A stretch of 64,000 bases of DNA from positions 300,970 through 364,969 of the forward strand of contig BJOX01000147.1 in assembly GCA_009731375.1 (NCBI GenBank), given 5' to 3'. Shown here in pieces: positions 19,072 through 29,075 of the stretch; position 1 is the stretch's first letter; each line of letters starts with the position of its first letter. Both the position numbers and the translations under genes were made by a program. Origin of the DNA: Paulinella micropora. Taxonomy: Eukaryota; Cercozoa; Imbricatea; Euglyphida. The notes under the pieces were generated by a model. It had not been told where the DNA came from. It saw only the letters and a program-made list of their open reading frames with translations, and did not search any database.

Positions 19072-19408
19072 TGTGTTTTCAATTTTAAAAAATTTGGCGA
19101 AAGCACTCTTCATTTCAAATGAATTTTATCTACCATACTTGTTGTGTGTGTGTGGTAGGCTAAGAATACTGGAGAAGACTTCAAAAAGGTAATTTAATAA
19201 TAAATACATTTTTATGTGTGTGATCATTTATGTATATGGACAGGTCCATTCATATATCATAATACAAGCACTAAAAACACATAAAACACACACAGGAAGA
19301 CAGAAAACAAACCTTTGTTTTACAAAAACACACATTTCTTTAACAACTAATTCAACAAACAAAGCACACTAAGAGAGATTTAGACGAAATAACAACAAAA
19401 TCATATTT
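18740..19408. repeat. Right inverted terminal repeat of element A
   Basis: Reverse complement of 1-677 with small indels. The outer end at 19,408 pairs with base 1. Similarity continues up to where the left copy enters the gap, so the inner boundary is not fixed. The region 19,072-19,408 is non-coding. Confidence 0.9.
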
Positions 19409-19606
19409 TTATGAAACTTCGTTTAAATATGATTTTGTTGTTATTTCGTCTAAATCTCTCTTAGTGTGCTTTGTTTGTTGAATTAGTTGTTAAAGAAATG
19501 TGTGTTTTTGTAAAACAAAGGTTTGTTTTCTGTCTTCCTGTGTGTGTTTTATGTGTTTTTAGTGCTTGTATTATGATATATGAATGGACCTGTCTATTGT
19601 AGATAT
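19397..19606. other. Head-to-head junction of terminal repeats (possible hairpin-end read-through)
   Basis: After the right repeat ends at 19,408 there are 16 nt (19,409-19,424, TTATGAAACTTCGTTT), and then 19,425-19,606 repeats the first 182 bases of the window in direct orientation. The centre is an imperfect palindrome around GAAACTTC. A covalently closed hairpin end read through both strands, or a replication concatemer junction, would give this structure. Confidence 0.7.
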
Positions 19607-19657
19607 CATATATATATATATATGTATACATATATATACATATAGAGAGAGAGGGAA

Positions 19658-19706
<49 letters not shown>

Positions 19707-19801
19707 GAGTGAGAGAGAGAGACAAAGACACAGAGACAAAGACACAGAGACAGAGAGACAGAGAAACAGAGAGACACACATACACAAACGCAGAGGCATA
19801 T

Positions 19802-19848
<47 letters not shown>

Positions 19849-19861
19849 TGAGAGAGCGAGT

Positions 19862-19896
<35 letters not shown>

Positions 19897-19940
19897 TGAG
19901 TGAGTGAGTGTGTGTGTGAGAGAGAGAGAGAGGAGGGAGG

Positions 19941-19978
<38 letters not shown>

Positions 19979-20060
19979 AAGAGACAGAGAGACAGAGAGA
20001 CAGAGACAGAGACAGAGATAGACAGACAGTCAGACATAAACACAGAGAGATGAGAGAGAG
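19607..20060. repeat. (TA)n and (GA)n microsatellite
   Basis: A short TATATA run is followed by about 420 bp of GA-rich tandem repeats with CAGA and GTGA variants and a poly-G end. Open frames here (Ser-Leu repeats) are artefacts of the repeat. Confidence 0.95.
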
Positions 20061-20785
20061 GGGGGGGGGGCCAAATTGAGAAGATAATTCGAATTTCCTA
20101 CTTCCAAACGAATAAAATATTTTCTGCAAATGCATAGACACCGAAGGCAAGTCTTGCTGGTTTCGATACTTGTCTCGTCCCAACGTTCAAACCCAGACAT
20201 TTCTAACAAGAATAGCTAGCTAAAGTAGTACCACGAAATGGAAAAAATAATGTGGACAGCAGTTGACAGCGACGCAACCCGAAAACTAATTTTGCAGTAA
20301 CTAACCGGTAGACGCTCGAAAAACCAAGAGTCACACAGAGCTGCCTGGTACAGAAATGTGGATGCGGTAGACTTGCAGTCTAGGGTGAATGTGTTATGCA
20401 TGTCTGTGCGTGATTGCATTATTTGTATTTGTATGTCACCTTGATTTCCAAGAAGTTGACATCTACAAATAGGACTCCTTTTCGAGGCTCAAAATTCGTA
20501 CAGCGGCAGTAGTGAGCAACTTGTGAGGCAATGATTTCGTTGACTATTTCTGATGATTCTGGCAAATTTTTCGAACCTGGGCCAGCCGGGTTCTTCCATT
20601 ACTGTAAGAGTCCTAGTAAGAGACTAGTTTTTCTGATTGTTTGAAAGCAATAAAGAAAAAGCCACAAAAGCTCACATATCGATCAGAGACTTTCCAGACA
20701 CATAAGCATTTAATTGAGCAAACTGGGACAAAATGATTCGGGCGCGGGCAAGCAAGCACTTCCTCTCACCTCTTTTAGAAATACA
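20061..20785. other. Unique sequence without a recognisable gene
   Basis: Moderate GC, stops in all frames, no homology to either element seen. It may be host DNA or a spacer between joined contigs. Confidence 0.6.
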
Positions 20786-20964
20786 TACATACAAACAAAG
20801 TGTACATAACTTACATACATACATACTTACATACTTACATACATACATACATAAATTTACATACATACATACATACATACATGTATACATACATACATAG
20901 ATACATACATAGATACATACATACATACATGCATACATACATACATACATACATACATAATGTA
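20786..20964. repeat. (ACAT)n microsatellite at left border of element B
   Basis: Tandem ACAT/ATAC units with minor variants, immediately outside the left terminal repeat of element B. A matching tract lies outside the right repeat on the same strand. Confidence 0.95.
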
Positions 20965-21752
20965 AATAAGTTTAAATCAATTGTCGTTAGGCCTGATAAA
21001 ACAAAATGCCATTTTTGCCCTAGTGGGATAATCTATTGCCTTTTTGTACCCTGTCCGCGCAGGTAAAAGTGGCATTTGGTTATCCACATCCACAACTAGT
21101 GTAATTACCGTCGGTGGTGCCACCAGCGGTGTCATGCATTTTTGCGGTCACCGGTGCCACCTGTGCAAAAAAGGTAATAGTGGGGGCGATTTTGGCAATG
21201 CCGAAATGTCCACTGATGTTGCCTGTTTCGGCAGTATCACGTCGGGTGGCGTAGGATGGCAGGAAACACCTGATTTTTCAGGTGGCAGGATTCTGGGTTT
21301 TTTGGCAGCCAAACTTTGCGGCTTTCCCCTGCATTCGATCGTGGTCCTTTCAAGTCGGGAAAAGTGGCATTCGACTGTTCAGGCCACGCGCTATCAGAAT
21401 CTGCAATAAAAAATTTGTGGTGGGCGGTGGCACCGGACCCGTCCCACAAGTGCGATTTTTCTGAAAAATAGTATATGAAAACAACGGTTTCACCGTAAAA
21501 CTTTTTGAAGCAAGCTGGCACAGGCCGACGGTCGTGTCAGCTAGCTTGGCTCGTGGCGTGTGTGTACTCTCACACACACCACTCATCACAGGGATCTGGG
21601 ACGTGGCTACACCTTGCCCATGGCTACCCCGACGCTGGCTACCTCGACGATAGACACGACCCCCCTACCCTGGCTACTCCGACGATGGATACGACCCCCC
21701 CTACCCTGGCTACCCCGATACCGGATACGACCCCCCCCCCCCCCCCCCCCCC

Positions 21753-22500
21753 NNNNNNNNNNNNNNNNNNNNNNNNNNNNNNNNNNNNNNNNNNNNNNNN
21801 NNNNNNNNNNNNNNNNNNNNNNNNNNNNNNNNNNNNNNNNNNNNNNNNNNNNNNNNNNNNNNNNNNNNNNNNNNNNNNNNNNNNNNNNNNNNNNNNNNNN
21901 NNNNNNNNNNNNNNNNNNNNNNNNNNNNNNNNNNNNNNNNNNNNNNNNNNNNNNNNNNNNNNNNNNNNNNNNNNNNNNNNNNNNNNNNNNNNNNNNNNNN
22001 NNNNNNNNNNNNNNNNNNNNNNNNNNNNNNNNNNNNNNNNNNNNNNNNNNNNNNNNNNNNNNNNNNNNNNNNNNNNNNNNNNNNNNNNNNNNNNNNNNNN
22101 NNNNNNNNNNNNNNNNNNNNNNNNNNNNNNNNNNNNNNNNNNNNNNNNNNNNNNNNNNNNNNNNNNNNNNNNNNNNNNNNNNNNNNNNNNNNNNNNNNNN
22201 NNNNNNNNNNNNNNNNNNNNNNNNNNNNNNNNNNNNNNNNNNNNNNNNNNNNNNNNNNNNNNNNNNNNNNNNNNNNNNNNNNNNNNNNNNNNNNNNNNNN
22301 NNNNNNNNNNNNNNNNNNNNNNNNNNNNNNNNNNNNNNNNNNNNNNNNNNNNNNNNNNNNNNNNNNNNNNNNNNNNNNNNNNNNNNNNNNNNNNNNNNNN
22401 NNNNNNNNNNNNNNNNNNNNNNNNNNNNNNNNNNNNNNNNNNNNNNNNNNNNNNNNNNNNNNNNNNNNNNNNNNNNNNNNNNNNNNNNNNNNNNNNNNNN
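21753..22500. other. Assembly gap (748 N) inside the left terminal repeat
   Basis: The gap is preceded by a C-run; the matching gap of the right repeat (60,645-61,113) is bordered by a G-run, so a homopolymer-rich or strongly structured sequence probably stopped the assembly at the same place. Confidence 1.
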
Positions 22501-22504
22501 ATGG

Positions 22505-22972
22505 GTGGTTCGAATCTGGCCTTACCTAGAAAGTACAGACTATAGATACCTGGCAGGCACGTTCGAACCACAGATTTTTTTGTCATTCGCGGAAAACTTC
22601 CCGTGAAAACGAGTGGTTCGAACCTGGCCTTACCTGGAAAGTACTCTCTATAAGATATGGCGGGCACGTTTGTGCCACCGATTTTGGCGCGCATTTCCGT
22701 GGTTCGAATCCGATGCGACAGTGGCGGGTGGTGGTACCGGGAGTGGTTCGTTTTTGACCTTGACCAGAAAGTGTACTCTTATAAGATGACTGGGTGGCGC
22801 AGGTGCCAGAAACGAACCACCGGCGCCGCCGCCGCCGCCGCCGCCGCTGCCACCGCCGCCGCCGGCGCCACCGCTGCCGCCGGTGGCGGTGGTGGTGGTT
22901 CGTTTTTGACCTTGACCAGAAAGTGTACTCTTATAAGATGTGGGGGTGGCGCAGGGGTCAAAAACGAACCAC
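22505..22972. repeat. Cluster of four hairpin units in the left terminal repeat
   Basis: Four units of 66-78 bp (22,505-22,571; 22,613-22,678; 22,743-22,820; 22,895-22,972) begin GTGGTTCG, three ending in the complement CGAACCAC (the unit at 22,613 ends GTGCCAC), and share an internal core with GAAAGT, TACTC and a small CTTATAAG or CTATAG palindrome. A half unit lies at 22,699. A (GCC)n block (22,821-22,894) separates the last two. Right-repeat counterparts are at 59,781-60,250, with more at 60,434 and 60,538. Confidence 0.8.
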
Positions 22973-23093
22973 CGCATTGTTTTAGGGTGGGCGCACTTGG
23001 CTATCCGCCGGGGTCTGGCTCTGCGCGCGTGTCTATAGGTGGCCTTTGGGCCAGCCGACTCGGAAAATAGCTAGGATATGTTTTTATTGAACG

Positions 23094-24302
23094 CTACAGC
23101 GTGCTGAGTTTTTTAGCTAGGCGCTGGAAGACAGTCTGTAGGCGCCGGTTGAGGCGGTCCTCCACCGCGTCCCAGTACAGGCGCTCGTAGCGCTCGTAGA
23201 AGCGCCAGGCTCTGCGGGAATCGACCGGGTCGACACGCACTAGGCCCTGCTCTCCCGCTATCCCGGGGTACAGGTATTCTAGCCACTCTTTCTGTGCTTC
23301 CGCCTCCTGGATGACAGGGTTTTCGGCCAAGGCCTCCTGCTTTCTGCCCCGACCGCCATACCACCTCCGCCAGGCGTGGAATGGGCACAGCTGGTGGATC
23401 AGGTCGTAGAGCTGTGCGCGGCGACCGCTGGGTAGGCCCGCCAGTGCTCTCTTGGGTAGCGGACTGTAATAAGCAGGGGTCGGCAGGTAGCTGCAAACTA
23501 GCCGGACCACGTTCTTGTCCTCAATGTACGGATCCAGCCACTCGGCCACCGGGGCATGCAGGGTCTGCAGCTCCAGTGGCAGGTCGGGCACACCCCAGCT
23601 GGCAGGCCTGTATGGGTCGGTAGGCGCGCTGAGCAGGCAGATGTCCAGCAGGGAAAGTAGAGAGGCATCCCCCGGCGGTAGGGTGATGGCGGTCAGCGGG
23701 GACCAGTGGTAGGGCATGGAGAGCAGCCGCAGGCGTAGGTAGTTGACGTCCAGGCCCTGGGTAGCCGCCTTGACCAGCAGCGCGTACCAGTCGATGTCCT
23801 CGCGCGGGGATCGGCCGGCGTCCAGCTGGGCCACGGCGGTCGGGTCGCAGGGGGTGGGGGTGTAGCCGACCGGTCGGACGAGCGCGGTCAGCCGGCCGGC
23901 CGGCAGGACGCGGCGGCGCTTGGGTGGGTGACCCGCGGTGCAGCGGCATTTTTTCGGCGCATTTTTTTTGGGAAGTGCTTCCTGGGTCGGGGCCGACTCG
24001 GGTTGTGGGGTGGTTTTGTGAGCGTCCGTTACTCCCTGGGAGGGTAGCTTAGGTCGAGGTCGCGGCACGCGCCTGTTTGGCAGGTTCAGGCACGTATTGC
24101 CTTTTTGTCCCTCCAGTGATATGGCCGAAATTCGGTGATACGGACAAAAAGGCAGTGATACTAGAAAAAAGGCAGTGATACGAGGAAAAAATGACTGTGC
24201 CGGCGCGTGCCTGGTCTGGTTCGGTTCTGGCCTTGTCACCTTCAGACTTGCTTCTTCTATGAAGCAAGTAAGTGACCTGAGCCGGAACGAGACCATTGCC
24301 AA
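23094..24302 (-). CDS. Terminal-repeat gene of element B, left copy (unknown)
   Basis: An uninterrupted frame of up to 402 codons. Conservation with the right copy starts about residue 115 (KKCRCTAGHPPKRRR), so the true start may be internal; the first 100 residues run through simple direct repeats. The body is Leu/Pro/Arg-rich with LPLELQTLHAPVAEWLDPYI, a Cys/His pair near KCRCTAGH, and a C-terminal charged helix. The right copy at 58,778-59,662 is broken by stops. Not recognised. High GC makes long chance frames likely, so coding status is only moderately supported. Confidence 0.45.
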   Translation of the reverse strand: MAMVSFRLRSLTCFIEEASLKVTRPEPNQTRHAPAQSFFPRITAFFLVSLPFCPYHRISAISLEGQKGNTCLNLPNRRVPRPRPKLPSQGVTDAHKTTPQPESAPTQEALPKKNAPKKCRCTAGHPPKRRRVLPAGRLTALVRPVGYTPTPCDPTAVAQLDAGRSPREDIDWYALLVKAATQGLDVNYLRLRLLSMPYHWSPLTAITLPPGDASLLSLLDICLLSAPTDPYRPASWGVPDLPLELQTLHAPVAEWLDPYIEDKNVVRLVCSYLPTPAYYSPLPKRALAGLPSGRRAQLYDLIHQLCPFHAWRRWYGGRGRKQEALAENPVIQEAEAQKEWLEYLYPGIAGEQGLVRVDPVDSRRAWRFYERYERLYWDAVEDRLNRRLQTVFQRLAKKLSTL

Positions 24303-24450
24303 AATGTCCTCGTGCCCGCAAAACCCGTCAAAATTTTTGCCCCTTCAAAAAAAATACCGCAAAATCCGTCAAAATTTTCGCTCCTTGGGAAAAATGCAGC
24401 AAAAAACGTTTCTGTGTGTGTCTATGTTTCCGTCAAAATTTTCGCCAGTT
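24110..24450. repeat. Short direct repeats at inner edge of left terminal repeat
   Basis: AAAAGGCAGTGATAC-type repeats (24,140-24,185) are followed, outside the inverted repeat, by three copies of CCGTCAAAATTTTxGCxCC (24,327, 24,367, 24,430) just upstream of the polymerase gene. They may be promoter or origin elements of the replication block. Confidence 0.55.
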
Positions 24451-24475
24451 CCAGGTTCAGGTATAGTGACCAGCG

Positions 24476-27276
24476 ATGGACGAGGAAACCATACTGGACT
24501 GCTCGCCGCCCCCCTCGCCCGGGCCTGTGGAGTTCTATGTGGATGAAGTGGAAAATGATGATGAGGAGGAGGAGAACGTGGACGAAGAGAAGAAACAGCA
24601 GCGCGAAGAGGGCGACAGCGGGAGTGGAGGAGGCAAGCCAGCGCTCGTGCTGTACGAGACAGCGGACTTGTTTAAGGTGCGAGACCTGCTCCAGGACGAA
24701 AGAGTGATGCCGAACTACAGGCGGTACCTGCTGGCCCTGTACACCAACGTGAACGAGAAGGGCAAACTGGAAGTGGCGTACCGCTTGCCGCGCGGGGTGC
24801 AGGCCCCGCGCAAGTCCAAAAAGTGCCCTGAAGCCGCTCTGCCGGGCTGCCGCTTGTACGCAGAGCACGGGCTGCAGTCGGCGCCAAGGGAGCTGAGGAG
24901 GCTCACCCTGTCGGACACGCTGGAGCTGGACATACGAAACTCGGTGCCCTTCTTCCTGCACTGGCTGGCCTCGGAGCTCGAATCGTCGCCCGCGGACGAT
25001 CTGGCGCCGCTGCGGGAGTTCGTGACCGACCGCGAAGGCTTCTTCCGCCGCGTCAAGGAGTCATTGCGTGTCACGGACGACGCGTTTGTGAAGGATGTTA
25101 TGCTCCGCCTCGTGCATGGCGGAATGCTGATACGGCTCCCCGGCGCCACTACGGACGTCAAAATGGACGCGTACCCCATTTTGGCCGACCTGCAATGTAG
25201 CGTCAAGCTGGCTGTGCAAGGGCTGGTCAAGTACTTTCCCAAGCTGTGGGCCTGGTGCGAGAAGACCAAGAGCCAGACTGAGAGCCCCGACGGCCGCATC
25301 AAGTTCTACAGCCTGCGGGGCAGGTTCGTTCACTTCCTGACGACCCGCTTCGAGAACGAGGTGATGATGCGCGTGATCGAGTACTTTGGCAAAGACAACG
25401 TGAGCACGCTGGTGCACGACGCCGTGTTCGTGCGAGCCTCCGAGATCGACGTGGCGAAGCTGAACCAGCACATCGCGGACGGCGGCGCGCTCTCTGGCGT
25501 GGAAAAGCCTCGTCCCGACAGCAAGTCGATCGTGGTGGACGGCGTGCGCATGCCTGTCCCGATGCTGTCGCCTCCTAGCGACCTCCAGTGGCGAGTCACT
25601 CCAGTGAGAGAGAACCCGGGCGACCGCGAAGCCGTTTATCTGCGCGACCTGTCCGACGGGGACTCTGCTAAGGTCACTGGGTTCCAGCACACGATCGTCT
25701 ACCGCACGGAGCAAGACTTGTACCTCAAGACGTTCCGCGGCGACGGCCACCAGGAGAGAGTGATGCANNNNNNNNNNAGTGGCGAGTCACTCCACTGAGA
25801 GAGAACCCGGGCGACCGCGAAGCCGTTTATCTGCGCGACCTGTCCGACGGGGACTCTGCTAAGGTCACTGGGTTCCAGCACACGATCGTCTACCGCACGG
25901 AGCAAGACTTGTACCTCAAGACGTTCCGCGGTGACGGCCACCAGGAGAGAGTGATGCATAGGGTCTCCTTCGAGCAAGCTCGCTACGCGGTGATCAACGG
26001 CCACACGGGGATGGGCAAGACACACTGCGGCTTCGCTGCAGTTCGCGAACTGCTGGCACAGAACCCCGCCGCCAAGATCGTCTGGGTCGTCGGCCGAACG
26101 TCACAGGCCCAGAACTCGGACACGCGGTTGGAGAACTACCTGGCGGGCCACGGGATATCGGCTGGCGTGATCATGTACGAGAACGCTACCAGGAAGGAGA
26201 TCTACGACGCGCGCATCATCATGATCCAGTACGAGTCTATCTGGAAGCTAATGTCTGCCTCTGCACAGGCCAAGGACAGGGCAGAGTTCCAGTTGTACCA
26301 GATGGTAGTCGTCGACGAAGCGATGCTTATCTTTAATCAGAGCATTTCTGTCGAGACCAACGGGACCAACCTGCGACAGAACGACGTCATCTTCAGAGCG
26401 CTGTGCGGGATGGCGGAGCGTGTACTTATCTTGGACAAGGACTGCGACAAGTCACCGCACCTGCGCGACTGGTTGCTGTGCGACGGGGGCGGAGTGGCTA
26501 GAAGGGAAGGGAGAGCGTCGCTGGAGGAGGCACAAAACGACATACGGTTCCACTACTACAAGTACGTGCCTCCACACCTGCGGAGAGGCCTGGAGGTGAT
26601 TTCCGAATTTGATGATTGGCTAGGGAAAATTATAGACGGCCTGCGCAACGGGCGCAAGATGCTGGTCGCGTGCCACACGCAGCGAGCGGCGGCGGCTCTG
26701 TATGACATGCTACAGAAGCTGTTCCCTGAGATCGCGTCTGTGAGGCCGTGCGCACCCGGCACTAGAGGCAACGTCCGGACGACTGTCAACAGAGACCCGA
26801 AGAAGCGCACCCAGGAGGAGAAAGAGGTCTACGAGCGAGAGAACAGGATCAGGGCGACGTGGCAGGACGGCAACTTCATCAAGTTGCTGGACGGCCAGAC
26901 TTGCAAGAGCACCAGCAAGTTTCTGATGGCGACTATCAACGCGTTCTTCAAAGACGACCCGACCAGAGAGGGGACGCCTCGCCTGCTGATTCACACGAGC
27001 AAGATGTGTGTCGCGGTGGATATCCAGACCCTGGTTGACCAAGTCTTCCTACACTGCGCGTACGAAAAGGAGATTTCGAAGCTGGGCCCACCGGCGCGCA
27101 TCATGGCACAGATGCTGATGAGAGCGCGCCGGGTCAGGGACCCGACTATCTGTGCGTACTTTGGCGAAGGCGGGATCCCGGCCCCTCGTTGTTTCGAGAG
27201 CAGGCAGAAGACGACTCTACCCTGGGAACACTGCGAAGTTTTCAAGCAGTACGAGGCCAACTACAGGCGCGCATGA
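24476..27276 (+). CDS. TV-Pol family A-like DNA polymerase joined to UL9-type origin-binding helicase
   Basis: ATG 24,476. After an acidic tail (residues 1-50) comes a polymerase-like domain: LELDIRNSVPFFL in the place of motif A, FVKDVMLRLVHGG as a motif B-like Lys/Gly-Gly segment, and TLVHDAVFV as motif C. The second half is an SF2 helicase: INGHTGMGKTH (Walker A), VVVDEAM (motif II), MLVACHTQRAA (motif IV), and MLMRARRVRDPTICAYF (motif VI region), as in herpesvirus-type origin-binding proteins. A 10-N gap at 25,768-25,777 is flanked by about 178 bp present twice with substitutions; the 191-bp offset preserves frame, so this is one gene of about 870 codons. Replicates the viral genome. Polymerase activity is not certain from motifs alone. 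Confidence 0.65.
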
Positions 27277-28544
27277 GGGCCCTGCACAGAGTGAAAGGCG
27301 TGCTTTCGCCCTGGTGCGTGATCGACCGGGGCTACGACTGGGTACGGGTGGAGGATCAGGCGGGTGTTTTCAAGATGGTTGAGGTGCCCAGCTCACTGAA
27401 GCTGCGGCTGATCGCGTCCTTGGCGGAGCAGCGGCGTTGCAGGGGCCCTGCCATGTGGGAGTGGCTCGTCCAGGATTTCCGGGTGGTCGTGCCACCGATC
27501 ATGACGGACAAGGAGCGCAGACAGAAAGCAGACGACAAGGCGAGACAGAAGGAAGAAGAAGAGGAAGCAAAGATCCAGCAAGAGCAGGAACTAAAAGAGG
27601 AAGGAATGAAGTTGGTACCGCCACCGCCGCTCTGTCCCCTAGGGGTGGTGATCAGGGACGTGGTGAAGTGGCAGTTGCTGACGGTCGAGAGCGCTCGCAG
27701 ACGCGCGGACTTCCTGTTCAGGTCTCGTGGATGCAACGACCACGAAAAAATCGAGTATGCCATGATGAGCACCCTTGCTCGCTACCCTGGCGTCCACACA
27801 GTGCTGAAGAAAGCGGCAGCAGAGTACAGGAAAAAGCGCGTCGAGCTACAACGGGCGCTTGTCCATGATCCCGCCAAGCTACAAAACGACCTTGCCTGGT
27901 TACGGCACGAGTGGGTAAAAGAGGTTAAGTCCTTCTACCGGCAGTGCAAGGACAAAGTGGATATTCTGGACCAGCTGGCCCTCGTGAAAGGCGACGTGAG
28001 ACTAGCCGAGCAACTGGACATGACCGACAGGCAGATAGCTGCGCTATGCAAGAGCCACGTCGGGTTGTACAAGGCAGTGGGCGGGCTCGCAGAGGTCTTC
28101 GAGGTGAATTCGGTCCAAGACCTGTTCAAGGACAGTAAGGCGGTGTATAGCAACAAGCTGCTTGAATCGAAGCTAGTGCGCAAGCTCGCGGAAGACGCGG
28201 TCCTCGCCGGACCCAAGATCCCCTTCAAGAAAAGGGAGTTTGCTACAAACAAGGCGGCCCTCAAGTACCTGCTGGGCTGCGTCGGCTACGAGAATGTCTC
28301 AACAGGGAAAAACGAAAGGTCACAGAAGGACGGTGACAGGGAGAGCTACCGCACGTTTACGATACAGCCAATCGCCTCGGTGCACGACGTGCAGCGATAT
28401 CACGACGAGTTCTACCAAGAGGATGCAAACAAGGTGCTCATGAAGAGCACGAAACGCAAAAAGAAGACCCAAGAGAACCAGAACGAGAGCAACAAGAGGC
28501 AGAGGCTCGAAGGCGAACACGTGACGGCTGACGCGAACGTGTGA
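27273..28544 (+). CDS. Probable C-terminal partner of the origin-binding helicase
   Basis: Its ATG at 27,273 overlaps the helicase stop (ATGA). It encodes 423 residues: a folded N-terminal region, a long Lys/Glu/Gln coiled coil (about residues 75-115), a helical body, and a C-terminal domain with NKAALKYLLGCVGYENV and YHDEFYQED before a basic tail (KRKKKTQ), possibly a nuclear signal. Related origin-binding helicases carry such a C-terminal domain in the same chain, so the overlap suggests reinitiation, frameshifting or a recent split. Role: probably origin DNA binding. Family assignment is by position and the LL..VGY segment only. Confidence 0.5.
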   Translation: MRALHRVKGVLSPWCVIDRGYDWVRVEDQAGVFKMVEVPSSLKLRLIASLAEQRRCRGPAMWEWLVQDFRVVVPPIMTDKERRQKADDKARQKEEEEEAKIQQEQELKEEGMKLVPPPPLCPLGVVIRDVVKWQLLTVESARRRADFLFRSRGCNDHEKIEYAMMSTLARYPGVHTVLKKAAAEYRKKRVELQRALVHDPAKLQNDLAWLRHEWVKEVKSFYRQCKDKVDILDQLALVKGDVRLAEQLDMTDRQIAALCKSHVGLYKAVGGLAEVFEVNSVQDLFKDSKAVYSNKLLESKLVRKLAEDAVLAGPKIPFKKREFATNKAALKYLLGCVGYENVSTGKNERSQKDGDRESYRTFTIQPIASVHDVQRYHDEFYQEDANKVLMKSTKRKKKTQENQNESNKRQRLEGEHVTADANV

Positions 28545-28695
28545 AAAAGAGGCATTTATTAAAAAACGTATGGTTCCCTTTTCCCGGAGATTTTATAAAC
28601 AAAAAAAGTGTGCCTAGAAAACATAGGAAGCAGCAAGAGGGATTTGAACTGTGGACAATTAAATCTTGTCTGTCTTTGTTTTTATCCATTGAGCC

Positions 28696-29034
28696 ATGCC
28701 AGACACACAGACTTCTACTAGAGATAACTCTCTATTATTCGCGGCCGGTTGCCTACCCGCCCGGTTCTTACTGGCCAAAGTGGCACTCGACTCGGCCGGC
28801 CCGACCAAAGATAAATTACGGCTACTTGCGATAGTACCGGGACTCATGTGGGTATCAGGAGCGATGAACAAACAAGAAGAAGGCTTCCTGGGCGGCAAAG
28901 TGTGGTGGGCCGAGAACCGCGTGATTCACGGGATTCTCTATTTGATTTTTGCAGCTACTGGAAAAGGAGAACTACTTTTTACAGATGCCGTGCTGGCTAC
29001 CTACTTTGGTTTCCAGCATTTTAGCAGAGAATGA
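28696..29034 (+). CDS. Small multi-span membrane protein
   Basis: A 112-residue frame from ATG 28,696 with hydrophobic stretches at about residues 12-30, 41-56 and 77-95 and a conserved-looking GGKVWWAENRVIHGILYLIFA segment. I recall similar WW...R..HG.LY proteins among large DNA viruses but cannot name the family. It ends in ATGA overlapping an upstream ATG of the ribonucleotide reductase gene, so co-transcription is likely. Confidence 0.55.
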   Translation: MPDTQTSTRDNSLLFAAGCLPARFLLAKVALDSAGPTKDKLRLLAIVPGLMWVSGAMNKQEEGFLGGKVWWAENRVIHGILYLIFAATGKGELLFTDAVLATYFGFQHFSRE

Positions 29035-29075
29035 TTTTTTTTTTCTCTTGTGCCATTAATGCAAGCACGCGCGAA

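Larger units (their letters stand above)
20965..24195. repeat. Left inverted terminal repeat of element B
   Basis: Matches 58,547-61,880 in reverse complement along its whole length, apart from an N-gap (21,753-22,500) bordered by poly-C and extra units in the right copy. It contains, outside to inside, a GGTGGCACC/CCCACAAGTG-rich stretch, the gap, a cluster of hairpin units (22,505-22,972), a (GCC)n block, a gene (23,094-24,302) and direct repeats of AAAAAGGCAGTGATAC (24,140-24,185). Length about 3.2 kb. Confidence 0.9.

Noticed and set aside
19607-20060. Long open frames of Ser-Leu repeats on the minus strand
   Set aside because: They are translations of the (GA)n microsatellite, in all frames, with no promoter or start context.
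20330-20420. Small hairpin with TAGACTTGCAGTCTA resembling an anticodon arm
   Set aside because: No D arm, T arm or acceptor stem around it.
20780-20964. CRISPR array
   Set aside because: The repeats are simple ACAT units without spacers; the same holds for the 30-bp tandem units at 62,575-62,770, which are contiguous and spacer-free.
22657-23070. Ala- and Gly-rich frames over the terminal repeat
   Set aside because: Produced by the (GCC)n block and hairpin units; no conservation of frame between the two terminal repeats.
28625-28710. Minus-strand tRNA-like sequence (TGGCTCAATGGATAA A-box-like and AGTTCAAATCC B-box-like)
   Set aside because: The two promoter-like boxes are well spaced, but the acceptor and T stems do not pair, so a functional tRNA is not supported by hand folding; a tRNAscan-type search would settle it.
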